From Candidatus Solibacter sp. (GTDB lineage Bacteria > Acidobacteriota > Terriglobia > Bryobacterales > Bryobacteraceae), in NCBI GenBank assembly GCA_017883345.1, contig JADGNT010000209.1, forward strand, positions 1-7,793: a stretch of DNA of 7,793 bases, read 5' to 3'. Below, in pieces: positions 1 through 5,363 of the stretch. How positions within the stretch are numbered: position 1 is the first letter of the stretch; each line of letters opens with the position of its first letter. The notes below the pieces were generated by a model that saw only the letters and a program-made list of their open reading frames with translations, had not been told where the DNA came from and did not search any database. A program made the translations under genes and the position numbers.

Positions 1-57
1 GTGAGTGGCGTCTTTTCAGTCGTCAACAACCTGCGGGTGGAAAGCGATAAGAAGTAG
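1..57 (+). CDS. C-terminal end of a probable BON-domain protein (partial)
   Basis: Reading from base 1 in frame 1 gives VSGVFSVVNNLRVESDKK followed by a TAG stop at 55-57. The pattern 'V-x-GV-x-SVVNNL-x-V' is the typical last strand and turn of a BON (bacterial OsmY and nodulation) domain. Proteins with this domain are usually periplasmic or secreted and are thought to bind membranes or ligands. Only 18 residues are visible, so domain number, signal peptide and overall function cannot be judged. The gene converges on the VWA gene with only 22 bases between the two stop codons, and no convincing terminator hairpin is seen there. The call rests on one short motif and could be wrong. Confidence 0.6.
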   Translation: MSGVFSVVNNLRVESDKK

Positions 58-66
58 TTTTACTGT

Positions 67-95
67 TTCGTGCCTATTCTTATTGCTTCGTGCCT
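67..95. repeat. Short direct repeat between convergent genes
   Basis: The 9-mer TTCGTGCCT occurs at 67-75 and again at 87-95, a 20-base period. The second copy overlaps the last codons of the leftward VWA gene. It looks like a small tandem duplication in the gap between two convergent stops. No function is evident. Confidence 0.45.
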
Positions 96-1162
96 AGCCA
101 GTAGCCCGGCCGGGTTTGCGTCTTGTACGCGCCCACGGTGACTTCGAGGGTGTGGAATCCGCCCTCATCCTTATTGTTCGGCGTGTAGCTGACAAAGTAC
201 TGCGAGTGCAATTCGGCGCCGATCCTTTGGATCGCTTCTTCCAGGCCCTTCTGCTTGTAAAAGGTGTATTCCGTCCCGCCCGTTCCCTTGGTGAACGCCT
301 CCACCGGATTGTCCTTGAAGATGGCCTTCACGTCCTTGAACATTTCCACCATCAGCGGGATGAACTCGGCGCGCCCGCCGCCCCCGATGCCGTAGGTCTG
401 CGCCACCGAAGTCGGCGTGGCGGGCACTCCCGAAGGCATGGGATGCATGGCCGGCGGCCGGAGGTCCTGGCGGCCCGGATCGGGCTTCGCGCTCAACGTC
501 GAAAACAGCCGGGACATATCTACCGGATAAAACATCACATTCGAATATTGCAGATCCATCAGGGCTTCGCGCAGCCCGGTTTCGCTCGAGATGTCGCGCG
601 TCTCCCCGATGTAGAGGATGATGCGCCGCCGGTTGGAGGGCCGCGTACGCAGCATCCGGGTGGCCGCCGAGACCGCGTCGATCATGCGGTTGGCATTGCT
701 GCCCGCGGTCAGGTCTTTCACTGCCTTGGTGATCTTTTCGCTGTCGGAAGTGAAGTCCTGCATGGTGCGAATCCGCGAATCGAAGGCGATCACGGCCGCT
801 TCTCCCTGCTCGCCGATCAGCAGCGGCGCGATCAGCCCGCCGATCTTTTTGACCTGCGGCAAAATGCCTTCCACGTGCGCGTTGGCCTGCAGGCAGATCA
901 CCAGCGAGATCGGCTGGTACGCCACATCGACGTTGATGTTCTGCTCCTTGCCGTTATCGAAGAGGTGGAACTGGTGGGGTTGCAGCCCGTCGACGTAGTT
1001 CCCGTCGCGGTCGAAGACCAGTACCGGCGCCTGCACCACCTCGACGCCGCCGCGGAATATGGTGGACGGCTGTGTCGGGTCCGGCGGCGCTTGCTGCTGC
1101 TGCGGCGGCGTCTGGGCAATCGCAACGCCGCACAGAAAGGTGAGAAGTATCGGTCGAAACAT
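80..1162 (-). CDS. Secreted VWFA-related Acidobacterial-type protein with degenerate MIDAS
   Basis: This is a 360-residue protein starting at ATG 1162-1160. AGGAG (complement of 1167-1171) lies 4 bases upstream, which favours this start over an in-frame ATG 25 codons further up inside mogA. Residues 1-16 (MFRPILLTFLCGVAIA) form a signal peptide ending in AIA, followed by a Gln/Pro-rich linker. Residues 40-80 are the 'VQAPVLVFDRDGNYVDGL...F.LFDNGKEQ' lead-in typical of the VWFA-related Acidobacterial family, and the VWA fold runs from about 84 to 220. The C-terminal block SQYFVSYTPNN to RPGYW (320-355) also fits that family. The expected DxSxS metal site is replaced by CLQAN at 90-94, so metal-dependent ligand binding is doubtful. 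A Pro/Gly-rich insert (about 225-265) interrupts the C-terminal half. It is the last gene of the molybdenum cofactor operon, 10 bp after mogA. Its role is unknown; a secreted adhesion or protein-interaction role is inferred. Confidence 0.85.
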   Translation of the reverse strand: MFRPILLTFLCGVAIAQTPPQQQQAPPDPTQPSTIFRGGVEVVQAPVLVFDRDGNYVDGLQPHQFHLFDNGKEQNINVDVAYQPISLVICLQANAHVEGILPQVKKIGGLIAPLLIGEQGEAAVIAFDSRIRTMQDFTSDSEKITKAVKDLTAGSNANRMIDAVSAATRMLRTRPSNRRRIILYIGETRDISSETGLREALMDLQYSNVMFYPVDMSRLFSTLSAKPDPGRQDLRPPAMHPMPSGVPATPTSVAQTYGIGGGGRAEFIPLMVEMFKDVKAIFKDNPVEAFTKGTGGTEYTFYKQKGLEEAIQRIGAELHSQYFVSYTPNNKDEGGFHTLEVTVGAYKTQTRPGYWLGTKQ

Positions 1163-1172
1163 GCAGCTCCTG

Positions 1173-1655
1173 TTATGCGTGCTCGGTATGGCCTCTGAGC
1201 AGTTCGAGCACGTGTGGTACCAACTCCACGATAGCATCCAGGGATTCCACCGCCCCGTTGGGCGACCCTGGCAACGTCACAATCAGCACCTTCCCGCGGG
1301 TTCCCGCCAGCGAACGCGAGAGCACTGCCAGCGGCGTCGCCGCCCGGCCCTGGAGGCGCATCAACTCGCCAAACCCGGGGATTTCACGATCCAAAATAGC
1401 GCGCGCCGCCTCCGGTGTCACGTCGCGCGGCGCCACTCCGGTACCGCCCGTGGTGAAAATCGCCGCCACCTGCCCGCCGTCCGACAGCGTTGCCAGCCGC
1501 TCGCTGATCTCCGAGATCACGTCCGGGATAGTTTCCATGACTGCCACGCTCCAGCCCAGTTGTTCCAACCGTTCACGCACCGCGGGGCCAGAGTGGTCCA
1601 CCCGCGTGCCCGAGCTTACCGAATCGCTGATGGTCAAAACCGCGGCATTAATCAT
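1173..1655 (-). CDS. mogA: Molybdopterin adenylyltransferase (MogA/MoaB family)
   Basis: This 160-residue protein is full length for the family. It should adenylylate molybdopterin with ATP, preparing it for molybdate insertion by MoeA in the cytoplasm. Visible motifs are [16 protein letters not shown] near the N-terminus (9-24), the MoCF signature [16 protein letters not shown] (68-83) and the [14 protein letters not shown] loop (128-141), which closes the nucleotide and pterin site. The ATG at 1655-1653 overlaps the moaC stop by 8 bases, and AAGGGGA lies just upstream inside moaC, so translation is probably coupled. MogA and MoaB cannot be separated safely by eye. The PGSPN loop is seen in MoaB and in eukaryotic Cnx1G-like proteins as well as in MogA, so the symbol denotes the role. 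Its place beside moaC and moeA supports the cofactor function. Confidence 0.9.
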   Translation of the reverse strand: MINAAVLTISDSVSSGTRVDHSGPAVRERLEQLGWSVAVMETIPDVISEISERLATLSDGGQVAAIFTTGGTGVAPRDVTPEAARAILDREIPGFGELMRLQGRAATPLAVLSRSLAGTRGKVLIVTLPGSPNGAVESLDAIVELVPHVLELLRGHTEHA

Positions 1656-2124
1656 GCGTCCCCTTGCGGCGGAAATCTCCGCTCTTTCCTCCGGTCTTTT
1701 CCAACAGGTACAGATCCTGAATTTCGATCGCCTTATCCAGCGCCTTGGTCATGTCGTACACCGTGAGTGCGGCTACGGCGGCCGCCGTCAGCGCCTCCAT
1801 TTCCACCCCGGTCTGGCCGGTTGTGGCGGCTCTGGCCACGATGCGCACGCCCTCTTTCTCCAGCGTCACTTCGACATCGGCGTGGGTCAGCATCAGGGGA
1901 TGGCAGAGCGGAATCAGGTCGCTGGTGCGTTTGGCCGCCGCAATCCCGGCGATGCGTGCGATCTCCAGCGGATTCCCCTTCGGATTGCGCGGCAGTTGGC
2001 GGAGCACCGCGGGCGCGATGCGGACGAAGGCGTGGGCGCGCGCGGTGCGCAGCGTCTCCAGCTTGGCGGAAACGTCCACCATGCGCGCGCTGCCCGCGGA
2101 ATCGTAGTGCGAGAGTTTTTTCAT
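1648..2124 (-). CDS. moaC: Cyclic pyranopterin monophosphate synthase MoaC
   Basis: This 158-residue protein is close to the usual length of about 160. With MoaA it converts GTP into cyclic pyranopterin monophosphate, the first stage of molybdenum cofactor synthesis. MoaC itself acts on the 3',8-cyclo-GTP made by MoaA. Conserved blocks are the N-terminal MVDVSAK (15-21), [13 protein letters not shown] (65-77), [10 protein letters not shown] (106-115), [11 protein letters not shown] (121-131) and the C-terminal [10 protein letters not shown] (140-149). Together these form the active site of the hexameric enzyme. The start ATG at 2124-2122 shares ATGA with the moeA stop, a 4-base overlap. A longer reading upstream in the same frame only covers moeA sequence and lacks family similarity. 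moaA, needed for the same step, is not in this window. Confidence 0.95.
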   Translation of the reverse strand: MKKLSHYDSAGSARMVDVSAKLETLRTARAHAFVRIAPAVLRQLPRNPKGNPLEIARIAGIAAAKRTSDLIPLCHPLMLTHADVEVTLEKEGVRIVARAATTGQTGVEMEALTAAAVAALTVYDMTKALDKAIEIQDLYLLEKTGGKSGDFRRKGTHD

Positions 2125-3326
2125 TTGAAAAGTATCCGTATGAGTTCGCCGCGCGCATATTCGGCGCGATCCGGATCGGCCACCAGATACGCATTGGCGC
2201 GGGTCAGGGCCGGAATATCGCCCGACCCGTGCCAGTTCACCGGCGTCACCTCGCTCCCGTCCGCGCTCAATCGCGCCGGCAGGAAGCGCGTCAACCCGAT
2301 GCGATGCCGGAACTCGCAAGTCAGGCGCGCCAAGGGCATTTGCAGCGCGATCTCCTCCTGCCCGGCCAGCAGTTCCAGCGCGGCGCGCGCGAAAACCTCG
2401 AACGTCACCATGGTCGAGGAGGGGTTCCCCGGCAGCCCGAAAAAATATTTTCCGCCGGCGCGTCCGAAAACCAGCGGCTGCCCGGGTTGGATTAACACCC
2501 GGTCGAAATAGAATTCCGCGCCGAATTCCGCCAGCACTTCCTCCACCACGTCGTACTTGCCCGCCGAAACCCCGCCCGAGAGCAGCAGCAGGTCGGCATC
2601 GAGACCTCGCGCGATCATCGCCCGCGTATGCTCCACGGTATCGCGCGCCACCGGGAGCACCTCGGGCGTGCCGCCGGCTCGCGCCACCTGTGCCGCCAGC
2701 GACCAGGCGTTGGAATTGCGGATTTGAAATTCCTCGGGAATTTCGTGAACTTCCACGATTTCGTCGCCGGTGGCGACGATCCCTACCACCGGCCGCCGGT
2801 AGACCTTGACGCGCGCCCGCCCGACGGCCGCCAGCAGCGCGATATCGGCGTAATCCAGGCGTTTGCCGGCGTGTAGGAGCACCTCGTGCGCCGCCGCCTC
2901 GCAGCCTCGCGGATTGATGAACTGCAGTGGTTCGGCCGCGCGGTCGATCACCACCCGCCTGCCTTCGCGGCGGGTGTGTTCGATCATCACCACCGCGTCG
3001 GCCCCGGAGGGGATGGGCGCGCCGGTCATGATCTCCACCGCCTGCCCCGCGGCCAGTTCCCCACCGAAGCGCTCGCCCGCGCGCACCTCCCCGATAATTT
3101 CCAGTTGTCCGGGCAGATCGATGGCGCGCACCGCGTACCCGTCGCGCACCGACCGCGCCAGCGCCGGCGAATCGCGGTCCGCCGCCGCATCGGCCGCCAG
3201 CACCCGCCCGCCGGCCTCCGCCAGAGGAATTTCCTCGATGGCGGGCTCGATAGCGGGATGATTGCGCCCGTGGCGCACCGTGCGGAGAACCGTCTCGCGA
3301 GCATCCACAAACGTCAGCGCTTGCAC
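2121..3326 (-). CDS. moeA: Molybdopterin molybdenumtransferase MoeA
   Basis: This 401-residue protein is read from a GTG at 3326-3324. MoeA inserts molybdate into adenylylated molybdopterin to give active molybdenum cofactor. Motifs in order are RSVRDGYAV (58-66, equivalent to SAMDGYA), [18 protein letters not shown] (99-116), the MoCF-like core [11 protein letters not shown] (182-192), [18 protein letters not shown] (246-263), and GLPGNPSST (297-305). A C-terminal beta domain follows (about 325-401). The loop usually read as KPGKP is QPGQP (280-284), so two normally basic positions are Gln. The frame stays open upstream to 3632 with an ATG at 3467, but that part is repeat DNA without family similarity. 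The GTG gives [13 protein letters not shown], which fits the normal MoeA N-terminus. No strong ribosome binding site precedes it, so the exact start is uncertain. It is the first gene of the four-gene operon. Confidence 0.93.
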   Translation of the reverse strand: MQALTFVDARETVLRTVRHGRNHPAIEPAIEEIPLAEAGGRVLAADAAADRDSPALARSVRDGYAVRAIDLPGQLEIIGEVRAGERFGGELAAGQAVEIMTGAPIPSGADAVVMIEHTRREGRRVVIDRAAEPLQFINPRGCEAAAHEVLLHAGKRLDYADIALLAAVGRARVKVYRRPVVGIVATGDEIVEVHEIPEEFQIRNSNAWSLAAQVARAGGTPEVLPVARDTVEHTRAMIARGLDADLLLLSGGVSAGKYDVVEEVLAEFGAEFYFDRVLIQPGQPLVFGRAGGKYFFGLPGNPSSTMVTFEVFARAALELLAGQEEIALQMPLARLTCEFRHRIGLTRFLPARLSADGSEVTPVNWHGSGDIPALTRANAYLVADPDRAEYARGELIRILFK

Positions 3327-3637
3327 ATTTCCATTATCGCGCTTCGCCGCAAGGTGCCGGCTCTCGTCGCCGGCGCGCACAATTGTGGGGCGGACCCCTG
3401 GTCCTGGGGTCCCCTCTGGGGACGACGCCCCCGTCGGCTTGCGCAGTATGGATGAAGCTGATTTCATTGGCGCGAAGCAGGTCCAGGGGGACCCGCGCGG
3501 ATCAGGGGGTCCGCCCCACAGTTTCTGCAGGATTCGCAGCTTTGGGAAAACAAAGGGACCTGCCTGCGGACGTCCTTTCCAGCGCGTCCAGGCGCCGGCT
3601 GGCGCGATACCGTTACTGCCGGTCTGGCCCAATAAAT
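3327..3637. other. Non-coding stretch upstream of moeA
   Basis: About 310 bases separate the moeA start from the terminator of the response regulator gene. I see no supported gene here. It holds the large inverted repeat at 3384-3520 and a small hairpin at 3592-3605 (GCGCC, loop GGCT, GGCGC). The moeA operon promoter should lie here because a terminator precedes it, but I could not find a convincing leftward -35/-10 pair. Confidence 0.6.
3384..3520. repeat. Large imperfect inverted repeat, possible dispersed intergenic element
   Basis: The left arm TGTGGGGCGGACCCCTG (3384-3400) pairs with the right arm CAGGGGGTCCGCCCCACA (3503-3520), differing only by one extra base. Similarity continues inward with gaps (GGTCCTGGGGTCCCC against the complement of GGGGGACCCGCGCGGAT), so the pairing covers roughly 40 bases per side. 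The interior carries further GGGG/CCCC-rich mini-palindromes and a unique core around 3440-3475. The compact form and intergenic site suggest a non-autonomous, miniature or REP-like element, but no transposase or target duplication is visible. Confidence 0.65.
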
Positions 3638-3667
3638 AAGGGGGCAGCCGTTTCCGGCTGCCCCCTT
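3631..3667 (-). terminator. Intrinsic terminator of the response regulator gene
   Basis: There is a perfect 13-bp stem, AAGGGGGCAGCCG (3638-3650) with CGGCTGCCCCCTT (3655-3667), and a TTTC loop. Read leftward, the stem is followed by CTTATTTATT, a T-rich tail. It begins about 18 bases after the regulator stop codon. Read rightward, only a short T run follows, so leftward termination is the main call. Confidence 0.88.
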
Positions 3668-3684
3668 TTCCCCACTCTTCCGAA

Positions 3685-4440
3685 TTAATACCGATTCACC
3701 GCCGGGCGCAGCGGCGGTCCGAAGTGCTGCGGTTCCTGCTGCACCCGTTGCGGCTCGAGCGGGCGGTCGAGCACCAGCGATCGCAGACCGGGCATGGCGC
3801 TGGCGCTGAGCCGTTGACCCTTCTCGCCGACCGGCAATTGCCCGGTAGTGAGATTCTTCAAGCCGAACAGGGCCAGTTCGAAACGGTCCTTCACCCCAAC
3901 CTTCTGGAAAAGGCGCGAAAGGTATACCTTCACCGTGCCCTCGGAAATCATCAGCGTCGTGGCGATTTCCTTGTTCTTCAAACCCTGTGACAGGAGGCTT
4001 ACCAACTGGCCTTCGCGCTGGGTCAGCGCCACGCGGCGGGCGCAGAGGAAGCTGTCGGTAAGCGCTTTCTCGAACCACAACTCGCCGGCCTGGACCTTTT
4101 GCAGGCACTTCACCTGCAGTTCCGTGGGCAGCGTCTTGCGCAAAATGCCGCGCACTCCCAACCCCATCGCCTGGAAGGCCAGTTCCGTCGAAATCGAGTT
4201 CACCCAAAGCACGATCCGCGAACGGTTCATGGCGTGCTTCATGTCGCTCAACACGGCGAAGGTGATCTCGGCAGTCAGGTCCATGAGGACCAGATCCGGT
4301 GCGCCTTGCGTGATCTGCTCCATCAAGGAGGCCAGCGTATTGCTGGTGGGCAACAGTTCGAAACCCTCGATCTGGCGTAATACGGAATCGAGGCCTTTCG
4401 CCAGGATGGGTTCGTCGCTATAAAGAAGAACTCGCGTCAT
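3685..4440 (-). CDS. NarL/LuxR-type response regulator with atypical receiver
   Basis: This 251-residue protein starts at ATG 4440-4438, with GAGGTGGAG a few bases upstream. An ATG 16 codons earlier lacks a better site. The receiver domain (2-120) keeps the phospho-acceptor Asp54 in LVLMDLTAE and Lys102 in ILRKTLP. However, the usual acidic pair is S8-D9, and the Thr/Ser switch position appears to be V80. The HTH (138-197) is a clear LuxR type: LTQREGQLVSLLSQGLKNKEIA, then ISEGTVKVYLSRLFQKVGV. About 50 residues follow the HTH, rich in Pro, Arg and Gln, unlike most NarL-type proteins, which end there. It has its own promoter and terminator and is divergent from the PilZ/pilus gene set, so control of that set is inferred. 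No histidine kinase is present in the window. Confidence 0.9.
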   Translation of the reverse strand: MTRVLLYSDEPILAKGLDSVLRQIEGFELLPTSNTLASLMEQITQGAPDLVLMDLTAEITFAVLSDMKHAMNRSRIVLWVNSISTELAFQAMGLGVRGILRKTLPTELQVKCLQKVQAGELWFEKALTDSFLCARRVALTQREGQLVSLLSQGLKNKEIATTLMISEGTVKVYLSRLFQKVGVKDRFELALFGLKNLTTGQLPVGEKGQRLSASAMPGLRSLVLDRPLEPQRVQQEPQHFGPPLRPAVNRY

Positions 4441-4546
4441 AGTACTCCACCTCTTCAAAAAGCAGATCCGTTCAACCACTTGATTCACGCGCGATCCGTA
4501 TTCCTTGCGGATTATTTCGCGCTTTTGGAATTCGCTTTTCTCTGAG

Positions 4547-4576
4547 ATTGTCTATTTATTTACTATCGGTTGTCAA
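4547..4576 (-). promoter_or_regulatory. Sigma70-like promoter of the response regulator gene
   Basis: Read leftward, a perfect -35 hexamer TTGACA (complement of 4571-4576) is followed by 18 bases and then GACAAT (complement of 4547-4552), a four-of-six match to the -10 consensus. Flanking DNA is A/T-rich. Transcription would begin near 4540, giving a leader of about 100 bases before the ATG at 4440. Confidence 0.6.
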
Positions 4577-4637
4577 CTATATTTTCGAGAAAAATATCTA
4601 AAAGTATCATTGATAACCCGTACCACCTTTGGCGTGG

Positions 4638-4653
4638 TGGCTTGATATATGCA
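4638..4653 (+). promoter_or_regulatory. Candidate sigma54 (-24/-12) promoter facing the PilZ/pilus genes
   Basis: TGGCTTGATATATGCA carries the invariant GG (4639-4640) and GC (4651-4652) with exactly ten bases between them. It matches TGGCAYG-N4-TTGCA at the key positions, with mismatches at A5, C6 and T12. Transcription would start near 4664, leaving a leader of about 300 bases before the PilZ gene. There is no other proof of use; a motif this short can occur by chance. Confidence 0.35.
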
Positions 4654-4697
4654 GGAATTATTGCACGCTAAGCTATTGTTTATCATATAGTTGGACG

Positions 4698-4709
4698 GTG
4701 GATATCCAC
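4698..4709. promoter_or_regulatory. 12-bp perfect palindrome, possible operator
   Basis: GTGGATATCCAC reads the same on both strands. It lies about 35 bases downstream of the predicted sigma54 start site and between the divergent genes. Such a site suits a dimeric DNA-binding protein, possibly the adjacent LuxR-type regulator, but no partner can be assigned. Confidence 0.35.
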
Positions 4710-4771
4710 GAAGGTAAGCGCTTCGCTAATGCGCCGTAAATACCCGATAATATTCAGCTATTATCCTCTTG

Positions 4772-4827
4772 GGATTAACCTGTAATCCAATAAACTTCGC
4801 CATCCGGCTCCCGATCGCGCGCCGGAT
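4772..4827 (+). other. Two short hairpins in the PilZ leader
   Basis: GGATTA (4772-4777) pairs with TAATCC (4783-4788) across a 5-base loop. ATCCGGC (4802-4808) pairs with GCCGGAT (4821-4827) across a 12-base loop. Neither is followed by a T run, so they are not terminators. They may be structured leader RNA or binding sites for a dimeric protein. Confidence 0.35.
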
Positions 4828-4841
4828 CCTCCGCCCGCGAT

Positions 4842-4948
4842 GACACTGCCGACGGTTATTTTCTCCTGCTATCCTTTGGCAACATAAGGTTATAGCCCAT
4901 TTACGGCATTGTTGCGCCTCCCCCGACAGCGCTAAATTCGGCAGTGTC
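4842..4948 (+). other. Nested inverted repeats immediately upstream of the PilZ gene
   Basis: GACACTGCCGA (4842-4852) pairs perfectly with TCGGCAGTGTC (4938-4948), enclosing 85 bases. Inside it, GCAACA (4879-4884) pairs with TGTTGC (4910-4915). The outer 3' arm ends 12 bases before the ATG, in the zone that would control ribosome access. This resembles a folded leader RNA, but it does not match a riboswitch class I can name. Confidence 0.4.
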
Positions 4949-4960
4949 GAAGCAAAAGAA

Positions 4961-5347
4961 ATGAAAAACATTAATCGACGTGAGAGCCTGCGAATCGAAA
5001 TCAAGCTGTCGTGCCATGTCTCGTCGCCGGCGCTTTGGATGCAAAGCGCCATGTATACGGAAAACATGAGTCGTAGCAGCGTTCTCATTGCATGGCGCGG
5101 TGCCGACGCGGAGCTTCCGATCCCATCCATGGGCCAGATCGTTACCGTCGAAATAGAATTGCCGGCCAATCACGGGTTTGACCAAAAATGTATTCACTGT
5201 CAGGGCACGGTCATGCGAATCACGAATTCCGCGGAGAATTTCCCGCTAATTGCCCTGCGCGTCAATTATATGGATTTCCGGTCGTTTCACGACCGGATTC
5301 GGGCATTTGAAGCCCTGCAACCGGCCGCCAGTTCCTGGATGGCGTAG
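4961..5347 (+). CDS. PilZ-domain protein
   Basis: This 128-residue protein is a single small domain. PilZ domains bind cyclic di-GMP through an RxxxR motif and a [D/N]xSxxG motif. Here R7-E-S-L-R11 satisfies the first. The second is N35-M-S-R-S-S40, with the final Gly replaced by Ser. Following strands read IVTVEIELP (64-72) and CIHCQGTVMRI (77-87), a CxxC pair not required by the family, then ALRVNYMDF (97-105), the usual end of the fold. The start ATG has only a weak purine run (AAAAGAA) before it and sits just after the nested inverted repeat. It is the first gene of the rightward set and is 16 bases ahead of the membrane protein gene. Its partner is unknown; control of pilus or surface behaviour is inferred from context. 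Confidence 0.78.
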   Translation: MKNINRRESLRIEIKLSCHVSSPALWMQSAMYTENMSRSSVLIAWRGADAELPIPSMGQIVTVEIELPANHGFDQKCIHCQGTVMRITNSAENFPLIALRVNYMDFRSFHDRIRAFEALQPAASSWMA

Positions 5348-5363
5348 AAGAGCACGAGAAGAA

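Larger units (their letters stand above)
4441..4960. other. Divergent regulatory intergenic region
   Basis: This stretch of about 520 bases lies between the leftward regulator and the rightward PilZ gene. The part from about 4500 to 4760 is clearly richer in A+T than the flanking genes, as expected for promoters. It holds a leftward sigma70-like promoter, a rightward sigma54-like element, a 12-bp palindrome and three hairpin-forming repeats, each listed separately. Open frames crossing 4726-5197 on the minus strand run through the PilZ gene and are not supported. Confidence 0.7.

Noticed and set aside
116..1198. Plus-strand frame of 360 residues
   Set aside because: It is antisense to the VWA gene and very rich in Arg, His, Leu and Val, typical of a mirror frame.
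1258..2511. Long open frame on the plus strand (417 residues)
   Set aside because: It is antisense to mogA, moaC and moeA, which show clear family motifs. The translation is low-complexity, as expected of a GC-rich shadow frame.
3327..3467. N-terminal extension of MoeA to ATG 3467
   Set aside because: The added residues are encoded by the inverted repeat and do not resemble MoeA. GTG 3326 gives the normal family N-terminus.
3464..4207. Minus-strand frame of 247 residues over the regulator and the repeat
   Set aside because: It runs through the regulator in another frame, crosses the terminator and ends inside the inverted repeat. No family features are seen.
4842..4960. Possible c-di-GMP riboswitch before the PilZ gene
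   Set aside because: The expected conserved GEMM-type core and tetraloop/receptor bases could not be found. Only inverted repeats are supported.
4726..5197. Minus-strand frames over the PilZ gene and its leader
   Set aside because: They are antisense to a recognisable PilZ domain and have no ribosome binding site or motif.
5278..5296. Hairpin CCGGTCG-TTTCA-CGACCGG at the end of the PilZ gene
   Set aside because: It is a perfect 7-bp stem but lies inside the conserved coding part with no T run. Most likely chance in GC-rich codons.
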